DNA of 64,000 nt from Paenibacillus_G elgii_A (GTDB taxonomy: Bacteria; Bacillota; Bacilli; Paenibacillales; NBRC-103111), in NCBI GenBank assembly GCA_042219835.1, contig JBHJMN010000024.1, positions 24,308-88,307 on the forward strand, written 5' to 3'. The position numbers were made by a program, and so were the translations under genes. Position 1 is the stretch's first letter. Each line of letters opens with the position of its first letter. This document shows, piece by piece, positions 26,283 to 33,887 of this stretch. The notes beneath the pieces were generated by a model, which worked only from the letters and a program-made list of their open reading frames with translations, was not told where the DNA came from and made no database searches.

Positions 26283-26310
26283 AGCCAGCCGTTCGCGGCT
26301 GGTTTTTTTC
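26283..26310 (+). terminator. Rho-independent terminator
   Basis: CCAGCCG-TTCG-CGGCTGG stem-loop with a UUCG tetraloop followed by seven T residues. Confidence 0.9.
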
Positions 26311-26402
26311 GGTTTATTTTGGTATACGTCATTTGGTAAAATGCGACGTAAACCGTTATACTGGGAACGTAGGACAACCTTTCATTAGTTGGAGGAATTT
26401 TA

Positions 26403-27641
26403 ATGAGCACATTTGCCCAAAAATTGGAAAAATATGCAACGCTGGCTGTTCGAGTAGGCGCCAATGTCCAACAGGGACAAACGGTGGTCGTCACGGCTCC
26501 GGTCGCCGCTGCGGAGCTGGTACGGCTTGTCGCTGTCAAGGCTTATGAGGCCGACGCGAAGAATGTTATGGTGGAGTGGAACGACGAGGAACTGACGCGG
26601 ATCAAATACAAGATGGCGCCGATGGAAGCATTCCACGAATTTCCGATGTGGAAGGCGCAGGGCTTGCAGGAGCTGGCGGAGAACGATGCGGCCTTTATTC
26701 AATTTTACGGACCGAATCCCGACCTGCTCAAGGACGTCGACCCGGAGCGGGTCTCAACAGCGAACAAAACGAGTTCTACCGCATTGAAAGGGTACCGCAG
26801 CCAACTGATGGCGCACCGCGCGTCTTGGACGCTGATGGCTTACGCAACTCCCGAATGGGCGTCGAAAATATTTCCCGATCTTTCGCCGGAGGCCGCTCTC
26901 GATGCATTATGGGAGCGTATTTTCGAAGCGACCCGCGTGAACGCGGACGATCCGGTCGAGGCTTGGAAGGAGCATAATGCCCGCCTGGCCCGGACCGTGA
27001 GCTACTTGAACGAGAAACGGTACAAGCAGCTCGTATACGAAGCAGCGGGCACGAACCTGACCGTGGACCTGCCGGAGAAGCATCTCTGGCTCGGCGGCGC
27101 GAAAGAGAATGCCAAGGACGTTCCCTTCAACCCGAACCTGCCGACGGAGGAAGTGTTCACGATGCCCCGGCACGACGGCGTCAATGGTGTCGTCCGCAGC
27201 ACGAAGCCGCTGAATCACGGAGGCCAGCTGATCGACGGGTTCAGTCTGACGTTCAAGGACGGCAAAGTCGTCGATTTCTCGGCGGACAAAGGCTACGAGA
27301 TACTGAAGCGGCTGCTTGATACGGACGAGGGAGCGCGCAAGCTTGGCGAGGTCGCCTTGGTTCCGCACGAATCGCCGATCTCCAATACGAATCTGATCTT
27401 TTACAACACGCTGTTCGACGAGAACGCATCGAGCCATCTCGCTCTCGGACAAGCGTATCCGGTCAATCTGGACGGCGGCACGGAAATGAAGGAAGAGGAA
27501 TTGTCCCGGCACGGGGCGAACAGCAGTCTTGTGCACGTCGACTTCATGATCGGCTCGGCCGACATGAACATCGACGGGATTACGCAGGACGGCGTACGGG
27601 AGCCGGTATTCCGCTCCGGCAACTGGGCGCTGCCCGTCTAA
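26403..27641 (+). CDS. ampS: M29-family aminopeptidase (AmpS-like)
   Basis: 412 residues, full length for peptidase family M29. The N-terminal domain starts MSTFAQKLEKYATLAVRVGANVQQGQ. The C-terminal catalytic domain carries the expected metal ligands: Glu of TEEVFTMPRHDGVNG, Glu of GEVALVPHESPIS, His of NASSHLALG, and His and Asp of VHVDFMIGS. It releases N-terminal residues from peptides in the cytosol and uses a co-catalytic metal pair. TTGGAGGA precedes the ATG, and a terminator follows. Confidence 0.93.
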   Translation: MSTFAQKLEKYATLAVRVGANVQQGQTVVVTAPVAAAELVRLVAVKAYEADAKNVMVEWNDEELTRIKYKMAPMEAFHEFPMWKAQGLQELAENDAAFIQFYGPNPDLLKDVDPERVSTANKTSSTALKGYRSQLMAHRASWTLMAYATPEWASKIFPDLSPEAALDALWERIFEATRVNADDPVEAWKEHNARLARTVSYLNEKRYKQLVYEAAGTNLTVDLPEKHLWLGGAKENAKDVPFNPNLPTEEVFTMPRHDGVNGVVRSTKPLNHGGQLIDGFSLTFKDGKVVDFSADKGYEILKRLLDTDEGARKLGEVALVPHESPISNTNLIFYNTLFDENASSHLALGQAYPVNLDGGTEMKEEELSRHGANSSLVHVDFMIGSADMNIDGITQDGVREPVFRSGNWALPV

Positions 27642-27648
27642 AAAAAGC

Positions 27649-27688
27649 AAAACGGAGCCAGGCGCCGAGTGCGCTTCGCTCCGTTTTT
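27649..27688 (+). terminator. Rho-independent terminator of the aminopeptidase gene
   Basis: AAAACGGAGC / GCTCCGTTTT stem with an inner GC-rich loop, followed by a T run. Confidence 0.8.
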
Positions 27689-27793
27689 GTATTCCGTTGA
27701 TCGACTTTATATATTTTCGCAGCTTATGGCTTCGCATCAACCTTGATTTGACAAAACACGCTGGTCCATGAAAGACAAGGACGGCGCAGTCGT

Positions 27794-28381
27794 TTATTCT
27801 GGTGAATGGGATTGCATTTGGTTCTTTTGCATGGAGTAGCATTTGCGGCATACCGGCAAATAGCTTTCGTTGCCACCGATTTGAATCTGCGCGCCCTCAA
27901 ATACCGGCTTGCCGTCGGCAAGGCGCATATTCATCGTCGCTTTGCGGTCGCAGTACCAGCAGACCGTCTTGATTTCCTCGATTTTGTCCGCCAGCGCCAA
28001 CAGATGATAGCTGCCCTCGAACAGTTGGCCGAGAAAATCCGCCCGCAACCCGTACGCAATGACGGGAATGCTGAGCGTGTCCGCGATTTCCGTAAGCTGC
28101 AGCACCTGCTGCTTGTTCAGAAACTGCGCTTCGTCGATCAGAATGCAGTTCGGCCGCTCAGCCGCCGCCATGCCGATCATGTCGAGGCTGTCGTCAATGA
28201 CAATGCCGTCCTTCTTCATCCCGATGCGGGAAGCGACGACGCCGACCCCGTCCCGGTTATCGACCGCAGGGGTGAAGAGCAGCACTTTCTTTCCTTGCTC
28301 CTCGTAATTGTGTGCGACGCGCAGTACTTCGATCGACTTGCCGCTGTTCATCGTTCCGTAACGAAAATATAGCTTGGCCAC
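27794..28381 (-). CDS. tdk: Thymidine kinase
   Basis: 195 residues: P-loop GTMNSGKS at 9-16, Walker B-like NCILIDEAQFL, catalytic Glu in DEAQ, the lasso-domain zinc cysteines CWYC and CRKC, and the thymidine-binding YGLRADFLGQLFEGS. Type II thymidine kinase, salvage of thymidine to dTMP. GTG start. Compared with E. coli or B. subtilis Tdk the length is normal. It stands alone, about 150 nt from its convergent neighbour. Confidence 0.95.
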   Translation of the reverse strand: MAKLYFRYGTMNSGKSIEVLRVAHNYEEQGKKVLLFTPAVDNRDGVGVVASRIGMKKDGIVIDDSLDMIGMAAAERPNCILIDEAQFLNKQQVLQLTEIADTLSIPVIAYGLRADFLGQLFEGSYHLLALADKIEEIKTVCWYCDRKATMNMRLADGKPVFEGAQIQIGGNESYLPVCRKCYSMQKNQMQSHSPE

Positions 28382-28467
28382 GCCTCTAGTCCGCCTCTCC
28401 CTGAGAAATCATGAAGTTTATCATAGCACAAGTTAAGGGGGAGGTACAGGTTTTGATCTGAGGGTTA

Positions 28468-28497
28468 TTGATCCAGATAAAAGTTATAATGTATAAT
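28468..28497 (+). promoter_or_regulatory. Putative sigma-A promoter
   Basis: TTGATC, 18-nt spacer, TATAAT, ending about 26 nt upstream of the start codon of the following gene. Confidence 0.55.
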
Positions 28498-28523
28498 TAT
28501 GGTTGTGTAAGAAGGGGGTTCGC

Positions 28524-29045
28524 ATGATCTATAGAGCAAAATTGCCGCTACTCAGAATGAGCACCTCGCCAATTATACTTAGGGATGAAATGGGGAACGA
28601 TGTTGGCGAGATGAGGCGGTATTATTCTACAAAAAAACAAAGGTTCTTGAATTTTATATTCGACAACATCATTAATAATGTTCATGTGTTTGACAAAGAG
28701 GGAAATTTATACGCCGATATTCAAGAAATAAATACACTGAAGACCTTGATTCGGGAAAAGTGGAATGTCCGGTTAGGAGAAGAAAGTTTTGTCTGCGAAA
28801 CGCGAACAAAAATCAGAACACACCCGCAATTTTATTACGAAAAAAGGAATGCCAAGGTTTGGATTAAGAGGGATTTTGCTGACAGAGTCACCCGATTCTT
28901 CGTTGACCAAAAAGTGGTGGCCCACGTCAATATTGAAGGATTTCTCCCCCCAAAATCTTGTCATCTTACCTTTACAATTTTCGATTCTCGATTTGATATT
29001 TATGAAGTTGCGTCTTTATACTATTTGCTCAACCTCAAATATTAA
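28524..29045 (+). CDS. Hypothetical protein, possible tubby/LURP-one-like fold
   Basis: 173 residues, more AT-rich than its neighbours. The alternation of short strands (IILRDEMGNDVGEMRRYY, VHVFDKEGNLYADIQE, KVWIKRDFADRVTRFF, SCHLTFTIFDSRFDIYEV) resembles the tubby C-terminal/LURP-one barrel found in several Bacillales proteins; this is a fold guess only. ATG 28524 has AAGGGGG 6 nt upstream. Promoter-like sequence precedes it. Confidence 0.6.
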   Translation: MIYRAKLPLLRMSTSPIILRDEMGNDVGEMRRYYSTKKQRFLNFIFDNIINNVHVFDKEGNLYADIQEINTLKTLIREKWNVRLGEESFVCETRTKIRTHPQFYYEKRNAKVWIKRDFADRVTRFFVDQKVVAHVNIEGFLPPKSCHLTFTIFDSRFDIYEVASLYYLLNLKY

Positions 29046-29162
29046 AGTCCAAGTGATTTGTTTGACTGGACTGAAAAAACGGCTTATATCCGAATCCTCC
29101 CTACGCTTCCGGCGGCGTTTCCCGTATGATGGGTCTATAGACTAATGCGAGGAGGAAGCGCT

Positions 29163-29621
29163 TTGAGGAACGCACCGACGGTAAGATTCGAAGCCATTTC
29201 CCAGGACGATTGGGAAGATTGCGTGAAGCTGGAGGTGAAGGAAGAGCAGCGGAAGATGGTGGCTCCCAACTGGTATTCGATAATTCAAGCCGCCTACGAC
29301 AAAACGTACACGCCGCTTTCCATTTATCACGAAGACACGATGGTCGGCTTTTTCATGTACGGTAAGGACCCGGAAGACGAACTATACTGGATCGTGCGGC
29401 TGATGATCGATAAAAGATTTCAAGGCCGGGGCTACGGCGAGGCTGCGATCCGGCTTGGCCTGGAGCTGATCGAGCATCTGGAGGACTGCAGCCCCGAGAT
29501 CGTCATCAGCTATGTGCCGGACAATGAAGCGGCCGGAAAGCTGTACGAGCGCGTCGGCTTCGTGCCGACCGGGCGGATCGTCGAAGGGGAGACGGAAGCG
29601 AGATATAAGGTTTTGAGATGA
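29163..29621 (+). CDS. GNAT-family N-acetyltransferase (BltD/spermidine acetyltransferase-like)
   Basis: 152 residues with a GNAT fold. The acetyl-CoA motif is RLMIDKRFQGRGYGEAAIRLGLELI (Q/RxxGxG/A) followed by VPDNEAAGKLYERVGFVPTGR. The N-terminal PNWYSIIQAAYDKTYTPLSIY part matches diamine/polyamine acetyltransferases of the BltD type, so a polyamine substrate is likely but not proven. The TTG start is preferred over an ATG at 29145 because GAGGAGG lies between them, 7 nt before the TTG. Confidence 0.85.
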   Translation: MRNAPTVRFEAISQDDWEDCVKLEVKEEQRKMVAPNWYSIIQAAYDKTYTPLSIYHEDTMVGFFMYGKDPEDELYWIVRLMIDKRFQGRGYGEAAIRLGLELIEHLEDCSPEIVISYVPDNEAAGKLYERVGFVPTGRIVEGETEARYKVLR

Positions 29622-29644
29622 GCTTGGCCGGACGTTCGCGCACA

Positions 29645-29685
29645 CGAAGGCTCCCTTATCGTTGGATAAAGGAGCCTTTGCTTGC
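29645..29685 (+). terminator. Terminator-like hairpin between convergent genes
   Basis: AAGGCTCCCTTATC-GTTG-GATAAAGGAGCCTT, a 14-bp stem with one mismatch, followed by a short T-rich tail on the plus strand. Confidence 0.65.
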
Positions 29686-29703
29686 GGCAGGTTCTTACAT
29701 GCT

Positions 29704-31536
29704 TTAAACCGGTAACGTAACCGTCACGGTCGTTCCCACGCCGGCTTCGCTTGCGATGGCCATACGGCCTTTGTGCTCGGTGACGATTTTTTGGCTTACC
29801 ATCAGACCGAGGCCCGAGCCGTTCTCTTTCGTCGTATAGAAAGGCTCGCTGATCCGCTGGAGCAGCTCGGCGGGAATGCCTTCGCCCTCGTCCTGGAAGG
29901 TGATCGCGAGCGTGCCCGGCTCGGCCAAGGCCGCTACTATCTCCACGGTTCCGCCCAGCGGCATCGCTTCGACGGCGTTTTTCACGATATTGATGAACAA
30001 CTGCTTCAATTGATTCTCTTCACAACGAACCGCAGGCAGGTCCGGTTTAATCCGCGTCTTGAAACGGACGCTGGACAGATTCGCTTGCGCTTCGAGGAGG
30101 GAGAGGACATCGGCGAGAATGGGACCAACTTGCTTATAATGGAAGATGGCCGCTCTTGGCTTAGCCAGCAGCAGCATTTCGCTGATGATGTGCTCGATGC
30201 GCGTGAGTTCCGACGACATGATATCCAAGTACTGCTCCTTGTAATGTCCGGCTGTCTTCATAAACTGCGTAAAACCTTTCAGCGAAGTCAGCGGGTTGCG
30301 GATTTCATGGGCAATCCCGGCGGCGAGCTGCCCGGCGACCGACAGCTTCTCCGAGTTGCGCAGCAGCTCCTCGGTAGCTTTACTTTTGCTGATATCCCGC
30401 CCGATAATACAGACCCCGGTAATGTCCTGATCCTTGCCGACAACGGGGGAGATTGTGAGGCTCATATCGAGCGGCGCGCCATCCTTGCGCTTGCGCTTTG
30501 TTACGTAGCTGGAGATTTGCTTGCCCTGCAGCGCTTTGCGGAACAGCAGCTCCGACTCGATCCACAGCTCCTCCGGCACGTTCGGCGGACGCTCGCCGAT
30601 CAGCTCCGCTTCGCTATAGCCGAACAAGTCGCTGAACGCTTTGTTCACCTTGGTCAGCCGGAGGTTCGCGTCGAGAATCGCAATGGCGTCCGCAGCATGC
30701 TCAATCATGGAATCAAGCTGCTGCTTGGTCGCGCGGAGCGTCTCTTCCTGCTCCTTGTGCCGGGTAATATCCCGGATAAAGACGGACAAGCCGGGCTTGC
30801 ACGGATAGCAGCTGACTTCCAGCCATTTTTTGACCAATGGATAATAATCCTGATAAAAGACGGGGACCGCTTCCTCTATCGCCCTCCAGCATGCTTTGTA
30901 AAAACCCGCGCCAAACCACTCCGGCACCATGCCCCGAATGCCGTGTCCGAGCAGTTCCTCCCGCCTGAGCTGCAGGAGCTGCTCGGCGTTTCGGTTCACA
31001 TAGACGAACTCTCCGCTTCTATTCAGCATAATATAGGCGTCGGCAAATGTCTCGAGGAGGGACGTCATGCGGATGAGCGATTCCTGAAGCGCACTTTCGG
31101 CAACTTTTTGTGCGGTGATATTCCGGGTTTGCATATATATGTAAGCTGGTCCGCCGCTGCCGTCCTTAAGTTCGACCGCGTAAACGCTCATCCATAAGGT
31201 TTGTCCGTCCGCGCTAAGCCAGCGTATCTCGGTTTCGTAACGGGAAAGCTGGCCTGATAGGAGTTGGCTCATATGGTGCATGCACAGGAGAAGCTCCCCG
31301 GGATGCACCAAGGTCTGAAGATTCATCCGCTGCAGTTCTTCCGTCCTGTAACCGAGCTTCTTGCCGAGCGATTCGCTGGCCATCAGCAGGTTGCAGTCCT
31401 GATCAAGCAGGAGGGAGCCGGTGTGGGGGCTGGCGAAGCTTTTCAGCGCCAGGTCGACAAACATTCGTGAAAAAGTCCCATCCGCTTTGGTTTTTAATTG
31501 CTCCGGGACGGATAGCGATGCGAGCAAATCGTTCAT
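29704..31536 (-). CDS. Cytoplasmic PAS-domain sensor histidine kinase (sporulation-kinase-like)
   Basis: 610 residues without TM segments: three PAS domains (about 36-145, 155-262, 272-385, with PAC-type ends such as YIYMQTRNITAQK and GVCIIGRDISKSK), HisKA with H-box GIAHEIRNPLTSLKGF (His410), and a HATPase (N box KNAVEAM, DEGEGIP, GSGLGL). This resembles KinA/KinE-type kinases that feed the Spo0 phosphorelay. No response regulator is encoded nearby, as is usual for such orphan kinases. Start at MNDLLASLS with GGAGGGAG upstream. Confidence 0.9.
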   Translation of the reverse strand: MNDLLASLSVPEQLKTKADGTFSRMFVDLALKSFASPHTGSLLLDQDCNLLMASESLGKKLGYRTEELQRMNLQTLVHPGELLLCMHHMSQLLSGQLSRYETEIRWLSADGQTLWMSVYAVELKDGSGGPAYIYMQTRNITAQKVAESALQESLIRMTSLLETFADAYIMLNRSGEFVYVNRNAEQLLQLRREELLGHGIRGMVPEWFGAGFYKACWRAIEEAVPVFYQDYYPLVKKWLEVSCYPCKPGLSVFIRDITRHKEQEETLRATKQQLDSMIEHAADAIAILDANLRLTKVNKAFSDLFGYSEAELIGERPPNVPEELWIESELLFRKALQGKQISSYVTKRKRKDGAPLDMSLTISPVVGKDQDITGVCIIGRDISKSKATEELLRNSEKLSVAGQLAAGIAHEIRNPLTSLKGFTQFMKTAGHYKEQYLDIMSSELTRIEHIISEMLLLAKPRAAIFHYKQVGPILADVLSLLEAQANLSSVRFKTRIKPDLPAVRCEENQLKQLFINIVKNAVEAMPLGGTVEIVAALAEPGTLAITFQDEGEGIPAELLQRISEPFYTTKENGSGLGLMVSQKIVTEHKGRMAIASEAGVGTTVTVTLPV

Positions 31537-31784
31537 GAATGAGACTCCCTCCACTTTTTTAGGCTGAAAGTTAACATTCGTCAAAAATGAACACAATCCC
31601 TTTTTTTGAATTGCTATAATAAGAAGGGGATGGTAATATAAAACATAATGTCTATCAAGAATTTCATACAATTGTCACATCTGGACGTAGACGGAAGGAG
31701 AACTCCCTCTTTTTTATGAACATAACTTCATCTCTATAACGGTATTTGACGGGTTTCAAGAACCTGTCATGAAGACAACGAAAT

Positions 31785-31822
31785 AAAGGGCGAACGGCGT
31801 CGAAGGACGCAGTCGCCCTTTT
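31785..31822. promoter_or_regulatory. Terminator-like hairpin in an intergenic region
   Basis: AAAGGGCGA and TCGCCCTTT enclose a second stem GGCGTC-gaag-GACGC. T-rich tails occur on both strands. It lies 75 nt upstream of the coiled-coil gene start and 250 nt upstream of the PAS kinase start, so it may be a leader attenuator or end an unrecognised short transcript. Otherwise 31537-31897 is AT-rich and holds no convincing ORF. Confidence 0.5.
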
Positions 31823-31897
31823 CGCAGCTTTACGGCAGGTGTCGTTTTGATGTCCGGACATGTCGTTTTTAGATTTATAAAAGGAGGCGGAAGTCCA

Positions 31898-32260
31898 ATG
31901 GTGGGAAAGGACTCGAAAAGCTTGTTATCGCCGCAGGAGCTCGAAGCATTGACGCATCGCCCTGAAGGAAACGGATCGGGAAGCGACGGGCGTGCGGAGC
32001 TGGAGAGCGAACTGGAGCGGCTTCGTCTCGAAACGGCCCGGCTGGACCTGACGGTCGCCCGGCTTATCGAAAGGGTAGAGCAGTTGGAGCTCCGGCTGGA
32101 AAGCCGCTCCGAAGCGGTCGGGGGCGTCTCCGAGGCGTCCGCGGCAGGCGAATGGAATGCGCGGGAAACCGCTGCCGCGAAATCCGTTACGGCCCCGCCC
32201 GCGCCGGTGGAGCCGTCGCTTTCCCGGGTGAGAACGTACGGCCGCAAAAAGCGCTCCTAG
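31898..32260 (+). CDS. Hypothetical coiled-coil protein
   Basis: 120 residues. A predicted coiled coil spans residues ~30-72 (ELESELERLRLETARLDL, then LIERVEQLELRLESRSE), followed by an Ala/Pro/Glu linker and a basic end (RVRTYGRKKRS). No enzymatic motif. ATG 31898 has AAAGGAGGCGG upstream. Function unknown; the design suggests a small structural or regulatory protein. Confidence 0.7.
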   Translation: MVGKDSKSLLSPQELEALTHRPEGNGSGSDGRAELESELERLRLETARLDLTVARLIERVEQLELRLESRSEAVGGVSEASAAGEWNARETAAAKSVTAPPAPVEPSLSRVRTYGRKKRS

Positions 32261-32311
32261 GGAAAGCGGACTGCTTTTGCGCCCGATCCCCGGAACGGGG
32301 AGTTGCGGGAT

Positions 32312-33052
32312 TCACGACTGTGGCATCCGCGGCGTCAGGAACCGGCCGATTTCCTCCGGCAGCACCTCCGTGTCCGACGGATGGAAGTAATAATTGTTGT
32401 CGTCGCGGAACAAGCTCTGCTTATGCGCGACAGGCTCACCGGTTTGAAACACGATGCGGTACTCTTTCGGGTCTCCGCCGTTGACGGCAGGCCAGTAGTT
32501 TTCTTTCTTTTGCCCGTGCCCGAGCAGCTCCATGAACAGTCCGGTATCGGCTCTTTCGAGCGAACGGAACCGCTGCCAGGCGTCCGCTTGCTTGGAGTAG
32601 ACATACACGTCGATCCGCGTCACCCGCCCGGCCGGAACGTCCTTGTAGCTCCAGGTGTGGGCAAGCTTGCCCTCCGCGCTTCTTGCGCTGTACAGCTTGT
32701 AGCCGCCAACTTCGTTATCCGCCTTGGCGGCAATCAGCGAATGATCCGGGTACCCCTTGACGGCATAAAGGCGAGTGCCTTCCTTTAAAAACGCCGCATC
32801 CCCGTCCTTCGTCTCATAGCTCGGGTTGGTGACGGCTCCCTCGACCCTGAACTTCACGGTGCCGACGACCTCATCTGTCACGGCGTCCGGGGAGGCAGCC
32901 ACCGCTTCATAAACCCCGTTATATTCCTTTCCGTTCAGCTTGACGAAATCCACCCAATCGATAACGGCATTTCCCGTCTTCCATGGGTCCGTTTTTGCAT
33001 TGCAGGCAGGCAGTACAAGCAGCAGCAGGCAGAGCAGCAAACGCCAAACCAT
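32312..33052 (-). CDS. Hypothetical lipoprotein
   Basis: 246 residues with signal MVWRLLLCLLLLVLPAC (lipobox LPAC). The mature domain is rich in aromatic and charged residues and contains motifs such as DWVDFVKLNGKEYNGVYE and RIVFQTGEPVAHKQSLF. No family recognised with certainty. SD GAAAGGAAG precedes the ATG. It is the downstream member of a same-strand pair with the 33782-33234 gene. Confidence 0.75.
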   Translation of the reverse strand: MVWRLLLCLLLLVLPACNAKTDPWKTGNAVIDWVDFVKLNGKEYNGVYEAVAASPDAVTDEVVGTVKFRVEGAVTNPSYETKDGDAAFLKEGTRLYAVKGYPDHSLIAAKADNEVGGYKLYSARSAEGKLAHTWSYKDVPAGRVTRIDVYVYSKQADAWQRFRSLERADTGLFMELLGHGQKKENYWPAVNGGDPKEYRIVFQTGEPVAHKQSLFRDDNNYYFHPSDTEVLPEEIGRFLTPRMPQS

Positions 33053-33233
33053 CGTCGTCACTTCCTTTCGTCCGGTAACCGGGCAGGGTGTATGTAGCGT
33101 AATAGACACACGTCTTCGTCCGAAAGTTGCGTACCGGCAAGTGCGAAGGCGTCCCCTACAAAACCTTTACCCGGCTATGGACGCAATAAAACCGGCCGAT
33201 GTCTTGGAATAAAGGCGCCGGCCGGTGAACCGT

Positions 33234-33782
33234 TCAATTACGGTGCGGAGCGAGGTGCTTTTTCCCGTTCCGGCAGCGCTGCTTGCCGCGGGCCCCGGTT
33301 CCGGCGGCGCAAACATGCTCCGCACGGTAAGGCACCGAGCGGGCCGTGTTCGCCTGAGGAAGGAAGCGGATGGAAGCGGCGATGCGGGGAGCGTCCTGAT
33401 TGACCATTCGCTTGAGCAAGCGAATGGCCGCCCCGTACCTTTTGTAATCGTAGTCGTTCGTCTTCGGATCGTAGAAGGCTTCCGGGAGCTCCTCCGGCGT
33501 CATATAGGCGAATACGCGGCCGCCGTGCTCCGCGAGGAAGACGAGCGGCGAATCGCCGTAGCCTTCGCGGTTCCATTCCTGACGCGTCATGCGGAACACC
33601 AGAATGGCCAGCGCGTCATCATACAGTTTGCCTTTGTACCTGAACCGGAAGTGCAGCTCGTACTCCGTATCGCTGTTCTGTCTCCGCCGGTCGACGACCG
33701 CATACGTCCTCCACCATGCCGGGAAGCGGAGGGTAAATCCGTATCTCGCGTTGCGATACACGAAATGGCTCGGCTTGTTCAC
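33234..33782 (-). CDS. Hypothetical protein
   Basis: 182 residues, GTG start with AAAGGGG upstream. Residues 1-145 are a compact alpha/beta region (YGFTLRFPAWWRTYAVVDRR, LAILVFRMTRQEW, GGRVFAYMTPEELPEAFY), while the last 35 residues are basic and Cys-containing and look less conserved. The FTLRFPxxW pattern occurs in small secreted or lipoprotein domains of Bacillales, but no signal peptide is present here. Function unknown. Confidence 0.65.
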   Translation of the reverse strand: MNKPSHFVYRNARYGFTLRFPAWWRTYAVVDRRRQNSDTEYELHFRFRYKGKLYDDALAILVFRMTRQEWNREGYGDSPLVFLAEHGGRVFAYMTPEELPEAFYDPKTNDYDYKRYGAAIRLLKRMVNQDAPRIAASIRFLPQANTARSVPYRAEHVCAAGTGARGKQRCRNGKKHLAPHRN

Positions 33783-33887
33783 GTCGCTCGGGTCCCCTTT
33801 CGAACCTAAGGTTGTGTTACTACTGTATTCGTATAAGCCCCGGATTATAATCCTGCGTCGTCAAAGCACCGAGATCGCCCCCGCCAG

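Noticed and set aside
29773..31197. 474-codon plus-strand ORF opposite the PAS kinase
   Set aside because: Antisense shadow; no SD and no recognisable motif.
31785..31822. Cyclic-di-GMP (GEMM) riboswitch
   Set aside because: GGGCGAAC and GGACGCA fragments look similar, but the conserved core order and the second helix are missing; it folds better as a simple two-tier hairpin.
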